NCBI GenBank assembly: GCA_010015745.1
Contig: ML978177.1
Span: 124,001-188,000, forward strand
Direction: 5' to 3'
DNA: 64,000 nucleotides
Source of the DNA: Setomelanomma holmii
Lineage: Eukaryota > Ascomycota > Dothideomycetes > Pleosporales > Phaeosphaeriaceae
The notes below the pieces were generated by a model that did no database searches, was not told where the DNA came from, and worked only from the letters and a program-made list of their open reading frames with translations. Position numbers and translations under genes: made by a program. Below are positions 46,620 to 56,835 of this stretch, piece by piece (positions within the stretch are counted from its first letter, which is position 1; every line of letters starts with the position of its first letter).

Positions 46620-48242
46620 ATGGCGGAAGTCATAGGGATACTCGCAGCTCTTTTCACAGCAGGAGAAGCCCTGGACACACTCGCACACCAAACACGAAAA
46701 CGGAGACGACTGTCCGACAGACTGTACGATATCTACGAAGGGATGATCGTTGCGGAGCTTGCACTGGCGAGCTGGAAGCACAGATATCGGATAGAAGAAC
46801 GCCCAATCAAATACATGCATGTCCTTTTCGGCAAAGAAGGAACCAGCCGCCTAACAGCAACTCTGGGGAGCATCGGCATTGCATCGAAGAAGGTTCGGCA
46901 AGACATTAACAAAATCGTTGGTCGAGGATTCCAGGTTCGCTTGTCGAGAGGACCGCTTGACGACACTGAGAGCGACTTTGACGAGCAGCTTCTGGAAGAT
47001 TGTCTCCGCCGTATCAAGGGAAACACTACCTAGTCACATAAGTTCGTTCTGAGTGCTCTTAGGAAGGCTGATGAGCTGGAAAGGCGCGTAGAAAGGCTGG
47101 ACAAGAAAGTCGGCGTGCTCGAGCGATTCTCAGACTTTTGTTTGGAGAGGGAGCATCCAGATATCTTCGCAGAGATCAAGCGACTCCCAGGACGTAATTT
47201 CATCCTCAAGGTCGGTGACGGAGGAACGGATGATCTGGGCAAGCACCTGCGGAACTCAATGTCGGCACGTGAAGACGCACGGCTCTTGCACGGAGCCTCT
47301 GGCAAGGACAATCGTGTTCACATCGGACTTTCAGTCCCCAAGATATCGGATCGCGAGTTCGACTTCCTCTTCAACTTGGAAGGAAGAACGCACGAGATCA
47401 TTGTCCAACCAGTCAAGATCAAGGCGGCCAATAACTCGACGCGGGTGAAGAATGACTTCACTGCTGTCGTCCCAGCGCTGAAAAAGAGTCCAAGAGACGA
47501 TTTCTATGTCCAGCCATCTGCAGCAAGCTCTGACGCCTTTCGAGTCAACCTAGCACGGTCAAACTATCTTGTCGACCTCGAGCACAAAGACTCTTTGGCT
47601 ACCATCATCAGAAACAAGGACACGTACCTGGGCTCGCAAATCCTGTACCCTCAAGATCAGAGTGCAATAGCAAGCGGCGTCGCACAAGGCTCCCTTCGAC
47701 TGATAGGCAGCCAATGGCTCAACTATCTTGACTGCTCAAACGTGAGATGGCGGAGAAGCCAGGACGGAAAGTGGACGAGTATGCTGACCGCGACACCGGG
47801 TAGCCTATCGATCACAAAGATACTCGACCAATGCCTCAAAGCGAACCGCGCAGGAAGAGGCAGTCGAGATCTCACCAAGCACATCCATATTTCCGGCATT
47901 GGGCTCGTGCTTGTAGAGCTGGCGCTCAAGTCACCTATATCCTACCTCGAGTTCGACTCGAGATCCAACATCGTTAAACTGGTCGTCAACGACGGAGAAG
48001 AGATTGACCCAGCTGAGCTCGCCGAGGCGGTGGAGCGTGAGAGCAACAAGTTTCTGGGCAACATCGTGTTCTACTGCCTCAACGTTCTGCAAGACAAAGA
48101 CAAGATGAAGGATAAAGAGATTGAGGGTGACTACTTTCGGGAAGTGATGAAAGATGCAAGAGAGTTGGATGGGCTATTGCAGAAAGACAAGTGGAGAGGA
48201 GACAAGAGCCCGGTGAGCGCAGGTGCCGGGGCGGCGACGTAG
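46620..48242 (+). pseudogene. HeLo-like / kinase-like fungal protein interrupted by in-frame TAG
   Basis: The ATG at 46620 starts a frame that, apart from TAG at 47031-47033, runs unbroken to 48242 (540 codons). The first 137 residues begin AEVIGILAALFTAGEALDTL and continue as amphipathic helices, loosely resembling N-terminal HeLo/prion-inhibition domains of fungal NLR-related proteins. A coiled coil follows the stop (ELERRVERLDKKVGVLERF). The C-terminal part, with LIGSQWLNYLDCSNVRW and HISGIGLVLVELALK, resembles the degenerate kinase-like domain often joined to such N-termini. The frame after TAG has no early ATG, so two separate genes are unlikely. CAG to TAG is one transition. Both family calls are tentative. 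It could be a recent pseudogene, a stop-readthrough case or a sequence error. Confidence 0.55.
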
Positions 48243-48692
48243 ACTTTTCTTCGAGCTGTGTTCGTTATCGGTACGTCCACAAGCCTCCTCCCATATCGTT
48301 AGTCAGGCCCTTCCATTCTTGAGAAGGCCTCACCAATGCGTGTCGCGCACGTTGAGAAGTGTAGATGACGACGATGTGTAATGCAAGTAGACTGCTAAGA
48401 TGGAATGTATTTCCATTCACAACTGATGTGGATACGTGCGACGGTGTATGTGTGAACGAAAGGTGAAGCGGTTCGAAGCTTCATGCTCATTGCCCCTGGT
48501 CAATGCTTCTCAGGGTCCCGTTAGCGTGCCTCGGCACTCAGGGTCCGGTGCCGACAGCCACCACGACGCGCCCGCGGATCCCCTTAGACTTAGACTCACT
48601 CGTATATGAGTTGACTGGCTTTGTTGGAGGCAGTCAGCTCGTCCCTTACTCTTCTTGTCCATGATTTAACTGTAGCACAATTATAATCCAAC
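48243..48692. other. GH47 promoter region, no gene seen
   Basis: 450 bp of 3' UTR of the disabled gene and promoter of the mannosidase. Nothing coding. Confidence 0.5.
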
Positions 48693-50563
48693 ATGGCTCT
48701 TTTGCGGCGATACAGCCTATACACGGCTATGGCCATATGTTTAATCTACATGCTATACTCCCTCTCATTTCCCTACGAGGTCGCCGATGGTCCGAGCCCC
48801 TACGCGAAGCCTACCAAGAAACCTCGACCGCAGCGAGAGCAGGCATACAAATCATTCGACTGGGCAAAGGTGCCTGTCAAGAATAAAGTCGAGTCGCCGA
48901 TTCCTTTACCTACGACGGAGCCGACCGAATTGCCGCGCATACAATTCGACTTCTCGGAGAAGAAGGAAGATGCCACCGCGAAGAACATACGCGAGACGAG
49001 GCGCGAAGAGGTTAGGAAACAGTTCCTGAAGTGCTGGCGAAACTACAGGAGCTATGCTTGGATGCACGACGAGATACGGCCTATAAGTGGCGAGATAACG
49101 GATCATTTCGGAGGTTGGGCAGCTACGCTTATTGATGCGCTGGACACGCTGTGGGTTATGGGCTTCGAAGAGGAGTTCAACTCTGCCATTGAGGACGTGG
49201 AGATGATCGACTTTGGATACACAGACCTGGGAATGGTCAATGTTTTCGAGACCAACATTAGGCATTTGGGTGGGCTGCTAGCTGCTTACGAGCTGAGCAA
49301 GGACGAGAGACTGTTGGCGAAAGCCAAGGAAGTCGGCGAGATGCTTTACCGTGCCTTCGACACCCCAAATCACCTTCCTATCACAAGATGGCACTTCCGG
49401 GACGCAGGAGAGGAGAAGCCTCAGGTTGCGGATGAACAGGTGCTGTTGGCAGAGATTGGATCAATGACGATGGAGTTCACGCGCCTGACGCAGTTGACGG
49501 GCGACCCGAAATACTACGATGCGGTAACACGCATCACTCGTTTGATGGAAGAGCAACAGGAAAAGACGAAGCTGCCAGGCATGTGGCCATACGTCGTCAA
49601 CGCGCGAAAAGCCGATTTCACGCAAGACAACAGCTTCACACTCAACTCCATGGCTGACTCTACCTACGAATATTTGCCCAAGATGTACGCCCTGCTTGGT
49701 GGCCAGGACTATATTTATCAAAAGATGTACGAAAGGTCCATGAAAACCGCAGTCGAGCACGCGCTCTACCGCCCATCAACGCCAGAAGATTTGGATCTAC
49801 TCGCCTCCGGATTCGTCCGTGTCGAAGGCTCCACCGTCTTTGTAGACGCAGTATTGCAGCATTTATCTTGCTACACCGGAGGCATGTTCGCCCTCGGCAG
49901 CAAACTCTTCGACAACGCCGAGCATTACAAGATCGCGCGCCAACTCACCGACACGTGTGTTTGGGCCTACAAAGCCTCGACTTCCGGCATAATGCCAGAA
50001 GTCTCGCACCTCTTGAAATGTCCAAACACGACCGAATGCCGCTGGGACGAGAAGGAATGGCACAACGCTGTCGCTGTGATGGCGGATCAGAACGAGGAGA
50101 AAGACCCGCTACATAACATTGCCAATCTGCGCTTACCAAGCGGCTTTGTCGCCATCGATGATAGACGATATATTTTGAGACCAGAAGCTATCGAGAGCGT
50201 ATTCATCATGTATCGCATCACTGGTGAACAAGCCTGGCAAGCTGCGGCATGGGATATGTGGACCGCCATTCAACGCAGTACAGACACAGATATCGGAAAC
50301 TCTGCTTTGGCGGATATCTCAGCGGATTCGCCGCCACGGGATGATAGTATGGAGGTAAGTCCCGCAAAGATTCTTTGGACAAGATTCTAAAGATTTTGGG
50401 GCGGATGCTAATTGCGAAACAGAGCTTCTGGATGGCGGAAACGCTAAAGTACTTCTTCCTCATATTCTCGGAACCCGATGTCATCAGTCTGGACGACTTT
50501 GTATTTAATACCGAGGCCCACCCATTCAGGATACCCAAGCCGCCAGCAAAATTCGGCTGGTAG
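48693..50563 (+). CDS. Class I alpha-1,2-mannosidase (GH47)
   Basis: Exons 48693..50354 and 50423..50563 encode 600 residues. A type II membrane anchor is at about residues 7-26 (YTAMAICLIYMLYSLSF), followed by a Pro-rich stem. The GH47 barrel shows HDEIRPISG, the DALDTLWVMG strand, VNVFETNIRHLGGL, and the late Glu-bearing RPEAIESVFIMYR. The terminal SFWMAETLKYFFLIF and DDFVFNTEAHPF (calcium-binding Thr) are intact across the intron. These enzymes trim mannose from N-glycans in the ER or Golgi. The anchor and length suggest an ER/Golgi processing enzyme rather than a secreted one. The intron is GTAAGT..ACAG with a GCTAAT branch site. Confidence 0.93.
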
Positions 50564-50670
50564 GACCTTGAATTGCCAAAGATAAGATTTGTATTCTACG
50601 AAACAGAAATACACATTCTCAAACTCGACGTGAATATACCGATGCCATGTTTGAAAACATGTTTTACAGC

Positions 50671-50964
50671 TCAGCGCATGCCATAGTTCGGTCCTCCAAT
50701 CCCTGCCTCGCCACGCTGATTCGCACTCGGATCAACACCGACATTCGAGTTTCCGCTGTCTGACGCTACAGGCGCCTCGCCTGGCTCGCTCTGCTCTTTC
50801 GCGGCTGGCGCATTGGGTGCGCCGAGACCTTTGGCTGTTGATGTGTCAGCATGGGAAATTCGAGATTGTGGATGGTTGTGGGCAGACTGCATACCTTCAG
50901 CATCTTGCTTGTTGAATTTGTCTGATGCGGCATTCGACTGGCCTGGAGTTTTGGAGTGTGGCAT
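50671..50964 (-). CDS. Small hydrophilic protein, function unknown
   Basis: The ATG at 50964 opens a 97-codon frame, but it contains a good intron: donor GTATGC at 50894, GCTGAC branch, CAACAG acceptor ending 50835. Splicing gives exons 50964..50895 and 50834..50671 and 77 residues. The intron is 60 nt, a multiple of three without a stop, so the retained form would also be translated. The product is Ala/Gly/Ser/Asn-rich and highly polar, predicted disordered, without signal or membrane segment. Such small polar proteins are common and uncharacterised in filamentous fungi. Confidence 0.6.
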   Translation of the reverse strand: MPHSKTPGQSNAASDKFNKQDAEGMQSAHNHPQSRISHADTSTAKGLGAPNAPAAKEQSEPGEAPVASDSGNSNVGVDPSANQRGEAGIGGPNYGMR

Positions 50965-51470
50965 TTTGCTGGGCTGGCTTGGGCTTTACCTCAACAGATT
51001 ATTGAATACTCGGTTCTGTTGTGCCGAATGTCCAAAGGATGATTCCGCAGTGAGATTGGATATGTGCGTGAAAAGGCGTGCAAAGAAAGGACAAACACTT
51101 ATCAAGAGCAGTGTTGTATACGTTGAGGTTATGATGATATCATGAGAAATAATGGTCCCACATGCATCGAGCGATCGATCGGTGCACTAGCAACAAGGAC
51201 TTGAGAGAAACTCAGAATCCATACATGCAACACGAAGCATAGTTTTCTGATTTTATGGTGGCACCCTCGTACCAGCTACAAAGAGCTCTCATCCAATCTC
51301 ACATCTCCTTGCGATGTCTACATCTCAGCAGCTACACAGGCCTGCTCCTCTTGGAACCGGTGCATGCATCTCAGCGTGCTTCTGGACGCAGCGTGAAATG
51401 CGAATAATACTCACGCTGCCTGTTTGCATCTAATGATGCCAAAAGAGCGAAGCACGACGTCAAGGCATTC
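50965..51470. other. Intergenic region, no gene seen
   Basis: Promoter of the small protein gene to the left and 3' UTR of eIF2A to the right. Short frames only. Confidence 0.5.
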
Positions 51471-53830
51471 CTATCCAGTGAAGCCAATGGCATCCAATTC
51501 CTTCCGAATCTGCTGTTCCGTCGCAATCTTCTTGATCTGCGTATCCTCCAACTTTTCACCACCGGCCTGTCGCATCTTCAACTCGTCGATTGCACGAATC
51601 TTCTTGAGCAGACCTCGCATCTTCTTGTCATTGGGGTTGCCGCTATCGCCGGGACTGGTGACAGTGAGGTCCGGAGCTGGACCATGATTCTCAGTTTGAA
51701 TCGGCGCTGGTGGTGCCTGTCCAGAGCCCGCGCGGTGATGGTGCTGCTGGCCCATCATCTGTCGATGGTGGCCATCTTGCCCAGGGTGGCGATTCGAGTT
51801 ACCATGCTGGCTTGGGCTGCGGCCTTGCTGGTTGCCATATCCTCCATTTCCATTCCTGCTACGACTGCGCTGATGGCTGCGGTTGTCCCGGCGCTCAGGG
51901 CTACGTCCAGCGCTGGCGGGACCCGTGGGTGGGTGGATGCCCTCGGCGGCGAGACCAGCAGCCTTGTCAGCAGCTTCGCGCGCCTTCTTAGCTTCGCGCT
52001 TCTTCTTATTCTTCAACGCCGCCTTCGACAGCTCTCCATCGCCATCGGCAGTGCCGGTCAGACTGACACCACCGCCGGGAGCAGCACCTGGCGGAAGGGC
52101 GTCGACTGTTTCCGCACCAGGAACTTCACGGCGGCGCGGCTTGCCGAATCCGTTCTGGAAGCCAACATTGGTCGAGGACACACCAGTATTTGTGTATGCA
52201 GCACCCCCTTCATCCTCGCGCTTGAAGAGCAAAGGCGTGGAGGTGCCTCGTGCACCAGGGGGTCGATAAGCACCGGCGGGCTTGGACGGAGTCTTCTGAG
52301 TGCTCAAGAAAGCAAGTGCCGATGGGTGCGGTGTCGGCATCGGGTTTAGTGGGTTCTCCAAGGGATGAGTCAAGGTTGACTGCGGTCGCCAGGTGACGTG
52401 GTACATCTCCGTCATCTCTTCATTGTACATCAGTCCTCCTCCAACATGATAGATGCGTATTCCATTGTCAACACGGAGCCGTGGGCTCGTCGTGGCGGTA
52501 AGAATATGTCGGCCATCGGGGCTCCACTCGCAGTAGGTGCAATTCGACGCCTTGATGGTGCACACCTTCGCGTAGTTCTTCTCTAGATCGTAAATGTCCA
52601 TATCGCCAGCCAAATTTCCAAAGCCAGCAACAAGAACGAATCGTCCATGGGGCGAGAAGATGATTGTGTTGCGCGGGCCTAGGTCAAAGTTGTGTTGCGG
52701 CACAGCGCGAGCGTTGAAGATGGTGGTCTTCGCTGGCATGTAGCCGTACACAACACCGAACTCTTTCGAGTTGGGTGACCATGAGACATCGTGGATAGGA
52801 CCCTCCTTATCGAGCGTGATGCGCGAATCGAAGGAGCCGTTCGCGCTAAGAATGTACATGTTCGTCTCTCCATAGTAGCTCTTGTTTGTCTTGTCGACTT
52901 CAGTCTGAGCCAGGACGATCAGGCTAGTGCCCAGATCGTTCCATTTCAACTGGACTTTGTCTCCCTTGTAGAAGGTCTTCTGCGAGATGGGCGAGGCGAA
53001 CTGAGGCACCTGGAAGACCTTGACCGCGGCGGGCATGCCCTATTCATTATTAGCGCAGATCTCGATCATCTCTGATACCAGCCTTACCTTGCGCTCCGGG
53101 ATAAAAACAGCAACTGAATGGTTCTTGCCGGGCGACAGTGCAAAGTCCGTGACACCCTCAGCGCGAAGCTTATTCCACACAGTACGCAGGTCATGCGACT
53201 GGTAGAACTGAACTTCGTTTGTCACCGTGCGCGCGCAAAACTTCTCGTCTGACGTGTACTGCAGATTCCAGCCAGTCTGATTCCTCTGCACGTACTCGCC
53301 GACCACTAAGCGCTCTTCGCCAGCCTCGGCTTCCTCGGACACGGTCCTCCAGACCTTGAGATTCTTCACGGCATTGCCTTCTTCGTCTTTCGAGGGACGC
53401 TGCCATGTGATAATGTATGTTCCCAAGGGCGAAAAGCCGAGCTCGAACACGTTGGGAAGGGGAAGCGTGGTGACGACATGGCCGAGCGAAGCGTCGACAA
53501 CCGAAACCCTGCGGGGAGACGTGTTAGTGAAATTCCAGGTACCATTAGTGGAGGATACCTACTGTTCGGGTGACGCCCAAGCGAAGTACCTGCTATCGGG
53601 CGAATAGCAGCAGCATCGGAGGTTGCCCTCTGGTCTGCGCAGCTGTCAGCATCGGAATGACTAGGGAATTTTCTTAGACTCGTACTTCTGAAAGCCTGGC
53701 AGAGGTTCGTAGACGGGAGCCGCGTTGAAGAGCCCGATGCCCTTGGAGGTGCGATCTGCACATTTCTGTTAGCTCATATATCAGGCAGCTGCTTGGGTTA
53801 CTCACAAGCCAATTGTGTGGGGACTGCCAT
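51471..53830 (-). CDS. Eukaryotic translation initiation factor 2A
   Basis: Exons 53830..53806, 53755..53686, 53634..53563, 53508..53088 and 53039..51471 join to 718 residues. The first exon is only 25 nt (MAVPTQLA). The N-terminal two-thirds form a WD40-type beta-propeller with eIF2A signatures such as FSPLGTYIITWQRP, WNDLGTSLIVLAQTEVDKTNKSYYG (split here over blades), VSWSPNSKEFGVVYGYMPAK and WSPDGRHILTATTSPRLRVDNG. A disordered Gly/Pro/Arg/Asn-rich linker follows, then a helical C-terminus (KKMRGLLKKIRAIDELK). eIF2A is a non-canonical initiator-tRNA factor used in alternative or stress-related initiation. All introns are 45-70 nt and standard. Confidence 0.9.
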
Positions 53831-54684
53831 GACTAAAACTAGCTAAAGTTTCAAAGTCGTGGTAGAAAGCACAGGTGGGCGCAGGGTAGGATGCTGGTGG
53901 TCGCGAGTCTAGGTCAACGGGGTGACTGTTGCGTGTTCGTTGGCGGTGAGAAGGCTAAGACAGGAACACGTCGGAGTGTGTGCGGGTGACGTAGTTCTAT
54001 ACTTCTGGAGGTTTAATTTGGGGCCAAGAGCAGACTGTAGGGCGCACGCAGCGAGCAGCGGAGGCGGAGGGAGAGGAGAAGGGCCACGGGCAGAGAATTG
54101 AAGGGCGACCGTGTGACTTGAGGGCGTGAGTGAACAAGAACCTCGAAGAAAACGGCGCAGGCACGCACTACTAGCGGGCCGGAAAAAAGTGCGGGCCGTG
54201 ACATCAGCCTCAGCCTCGAACCGTCGTGACGCGCATCGCTCAGCGTTGCCCATCAGGTACTCATTTAAAATGCTCACTTGAGGTTCGTTGTGCGATGAAT
54301 TTATACTACGGGTGATATAGCCGAGATGTAGCAGGAGGCCATAAATTTCAATGCAATTGATTGTCAAACTAGTGGTGACTATGCTTCGCTTCCATTGGCC
54401 AAATGCGCAAATGTTTTGTGCTGAGATGTTCGAGTCTCAAGCATGGTACTGAGAGGAGGATCTTCTGCATACTTAGTCCTCTTCAATATATCGCCACTTT
54501 GATCCTGATACTGTTCAGCTTAGATGTCTTTCTACCTGGCACTGGCGTGGGTCTCAGTACTTCACTATGCATATGTCTTATCGTTATCTTAGTGTGCTTT
54601 CGAGCCGAGGCGATCTTCGAGGCCAAGCTCCACTTCCCCAACTTCACGACCCGCAACATTAACAGCACACATCCACCAGCCAAG
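53831..54684. other. Divergent region between eIF2A and ureidoglycolate lyase
   Basis: It is probably a shared promoter. The lyase frame is open back to an ATG at 54403. That possible 94-residue extension contains two hydrophobic stretches, but it resembles 5' UTR and is not included in the gene call. Confidence 0.4.
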
Positions 54685-55647
54685 ATGCCGACGTCAATGC
54701 CAGCACCGTCGATTCGAACACCCATAGAACTCCTGACGCCCACTGTCTTCGCCCAATTCGGCACTGTCATCGAGAACCCCACAACATCACCTTCTTCCAA
54801 GCTTCCAATCCCACAGCGCGTACCACCGCCCGAAAGCGTCTTAGCGAACCAAGGGTTCGCAACCAAGTATCTCGATGTCACGCACATGTCGAATCTGTAC
54901 AGTTTGGCGCCGAGCAAGAAGCCTGCTCGAGCTGTAATGAACATGTTCGTATGTGCGCCACGGAACCTACGACCACACGAGCCGAGCCAGAGCTTGCCTT
55001 CGAGCTGGGGTGACCTTGACCTCGACGATGACGAGGACGGCAACGGTGACTACGAACGTCAGTTGCTGGATATTGGCATACTGGAACGACACCCCTTCAC
55101 AACCCAAACATTTATCCCAATGGGCTTGTCACCAGCAGATAGGCATACACAATACCTGGTCATTGTTGCTCCGACATTGCCAGCCAGTGCGTCGAAAAGA
55201 CGCACAGGGAGACCACCGCCATATCCGACGCCCAAGATAGAAAGGAAGAAAAGTATCAAGGACATTTTCGCCAGAGCACGACCTAGCCCGTATTCGACAG
55301 AAGCTGTACCACCACCCAGCTCGTTTTCGAGGTTACATCCTTCCGCCCAACCCAAGGGACCTGGTCTGCCGGACCTGAAGAATCTTCGTGCTTTTGTCGC
55401 ATTAGGCACACAAGCCGTGACCTACGGAGCGGGCACATGGCATGCGCCGATGATCGTGATCGGAGATCGGCCAATTGACTTTGTTGTGGTACAATTTGCA
55501 AACGGTGTTGGCATCGAGGACTGCCAAGAAATACTCCTGAAGCCCAGTTACGGCGCGCAAGAAGGTGTCGTAGTCACAGTGGACACTGACGGATCAGGCA
55601 AGGTGCAGGTGAAAGCTGGCGTTGGCGCTGTGAAGGCAAAGCTATGA
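54685..55647 (+). CDS. Ureidoglycolate lyase
   Basis: A single exon from the ATG at 54685 encodes 320 residues. Family motifs are in order: LTPTVFAQFGTVIENP near residue 16, ERHPFTTQTFIPMG in the centre, YLVIVAPT, then AVTYGAGTWHAPMIVIG and DFVVVQFANGVGIEDC near the end. The enzyme releases urea and glyoxylate from ureidoglycolate in purine (allantoin) breakdown. It is longer than the yeast enzyme because of a basic, Pro/Ser-rich insert at about residues 175-225 and an acidic DDDEDGNGD loop. The start was chosen because conserved sequence begins here. Confidence 0.88.
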   Translation: MPTSMPAPSIRTPIELLTPTVFAQFGTVIENPTTSPSSKLPIPQRVPPPESVLANQGFATKYLDVTHMSNLYSLAPSKKPARAVMNMFVCAPRNLRPHEPSQSLPSSWGDLDLDDDEDGNGDYERQLLDIGILERHPFTTQTFIPMGLSPADRHTQYLVIVAPTLPASASKRRTGRPPPYPTPKIERKKSIKDIFARARPSPYSTEAVPPPSSFSRLHPSAQPKGPGLPDLKNLRAFVALGTQAVTYGAGTWHAPMIVIGDRPIDFVVVQFANGVGIEDCQEILLKPSYGAQEGVVVTVDTDGSGKVQVKAGVGAVKAKL

Positions 55648-56835
55648 GAAAATCGACAGTGTGACACGATTTACGAGAAAATGTTCTAATAATACCAAAT
55701 ACTTCGCGCACCTATTCATACCTCCGGAGTGTATCGTCTTCGACAAAGTCAACCTCGTTTCGGCATCACCCTAAGCACATCCACCTCCTCAACCTCATTA
55801 ATCCTAACATCAACCTCACACTCATCCTTCTTCTTTCCCCCATACTCCAATCACGCCTATACTATTCTTCCTAGTAAGTCCCGTTTGTCCTCTGGACTGC
55901 GCAGCCGTCCTTTTGAACATCGACAACGACGCGCATGTACCGGTGACTCATCTCGTTGGGATGCAGCCAGTTGCCGTAGCTGCTGTGCAGATAGATGGCG
56001 ATGATTTCTGATGCTGTCGCGCTCGGCGGGGGCGTGGTTGGCGAAGAGGAGTGTGTTGAAGTGGGAAAGGGATTTGCTGGCGTGGGAGGTGTATGAGATG
56101 TAGTAGGTGATGGTTATGGTTGTGAGTGGTCGAGTTTGAAGCGAGATTTTAAGTGAATGAGATGAAGCTGCTAGCATGGGTGAACTTGACTTGTTATCTT
56201 AGTGTCGATTTTTGCGCCCAAGATTGCGCCTCAAGGAGAAATAGCCTAAGCATGCATAGTAGGTCGCAGGATTGCGACTTGGTGAAGTGATAGGTAAGTT
56301 CAATCGATTGAGAGAGGTCCGTGAGCGATTGCTTGGAAATCAGTCTCGCAGTTAGCCTCGTACAAGTCACGTCGGCAGGTGCAGCTGAAGGTCCGGCAAA
56401 TGCAGCACTACTTGTTGTCCTCGAGATACCATTAATGGATCAGCGAGAATTATTGCAGGCAGTTGAGCGTGTGCTTTTCAAGTCTTGAACAACCCTGAAG
56501 TCAGATTGGATGACCCGTGATCTGATATTCACTCGCCGGAGCTCCTTTGGGATAAGTCAGGATGCAATGCGTGCTCGATACGAGGACATACAAAGTCGTC
56601 TCGATTGAGGCCGAATTGTGCTAGCAGCTGAGTGGAGCTTCCGAGCAGTGGCTTGATGGTCGTCCAGCGCTTTCGATCAGTGTCTAATGCGGTGGCTCGG
56701 TTGTCACATGCTCTCTACACCAGCCACTCGCGCCTTCTGTTAAAACGCGTCTCGACGCGTCCCACCTTCTTTCCTCACCACATCACTTTAAATTTTGCTA
56801 CTGCCTGTTTTACAAGTACAAGCTATACTCAGACG
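55648..56835. other. Intergenic region with one coding-like minus-strand frame
   Basis: On the minus strand a frame ending at TAG 55873-55871 reads in a coding-like way (SEIIAIYLHSSYGNWLHPNE, then VVVVDVQKDGC). It has no ATG in frame upstream, and a different overlapping frame (55857-56177) has an ATG. It may be the last exon of a small gene. The rest shows nothing. Confidence 0.3.

Noticed and set aside
47010..47042. Mini intron around the TAG of the HeLo-like gene
   Set aside because: Candidate GT..AG pairs are only 23-35 nt apart and have no branch site.
48468..48482. GGTTCGAAGC as a second tRNA B box
   Set aside because: No matching stems or A box nearby.
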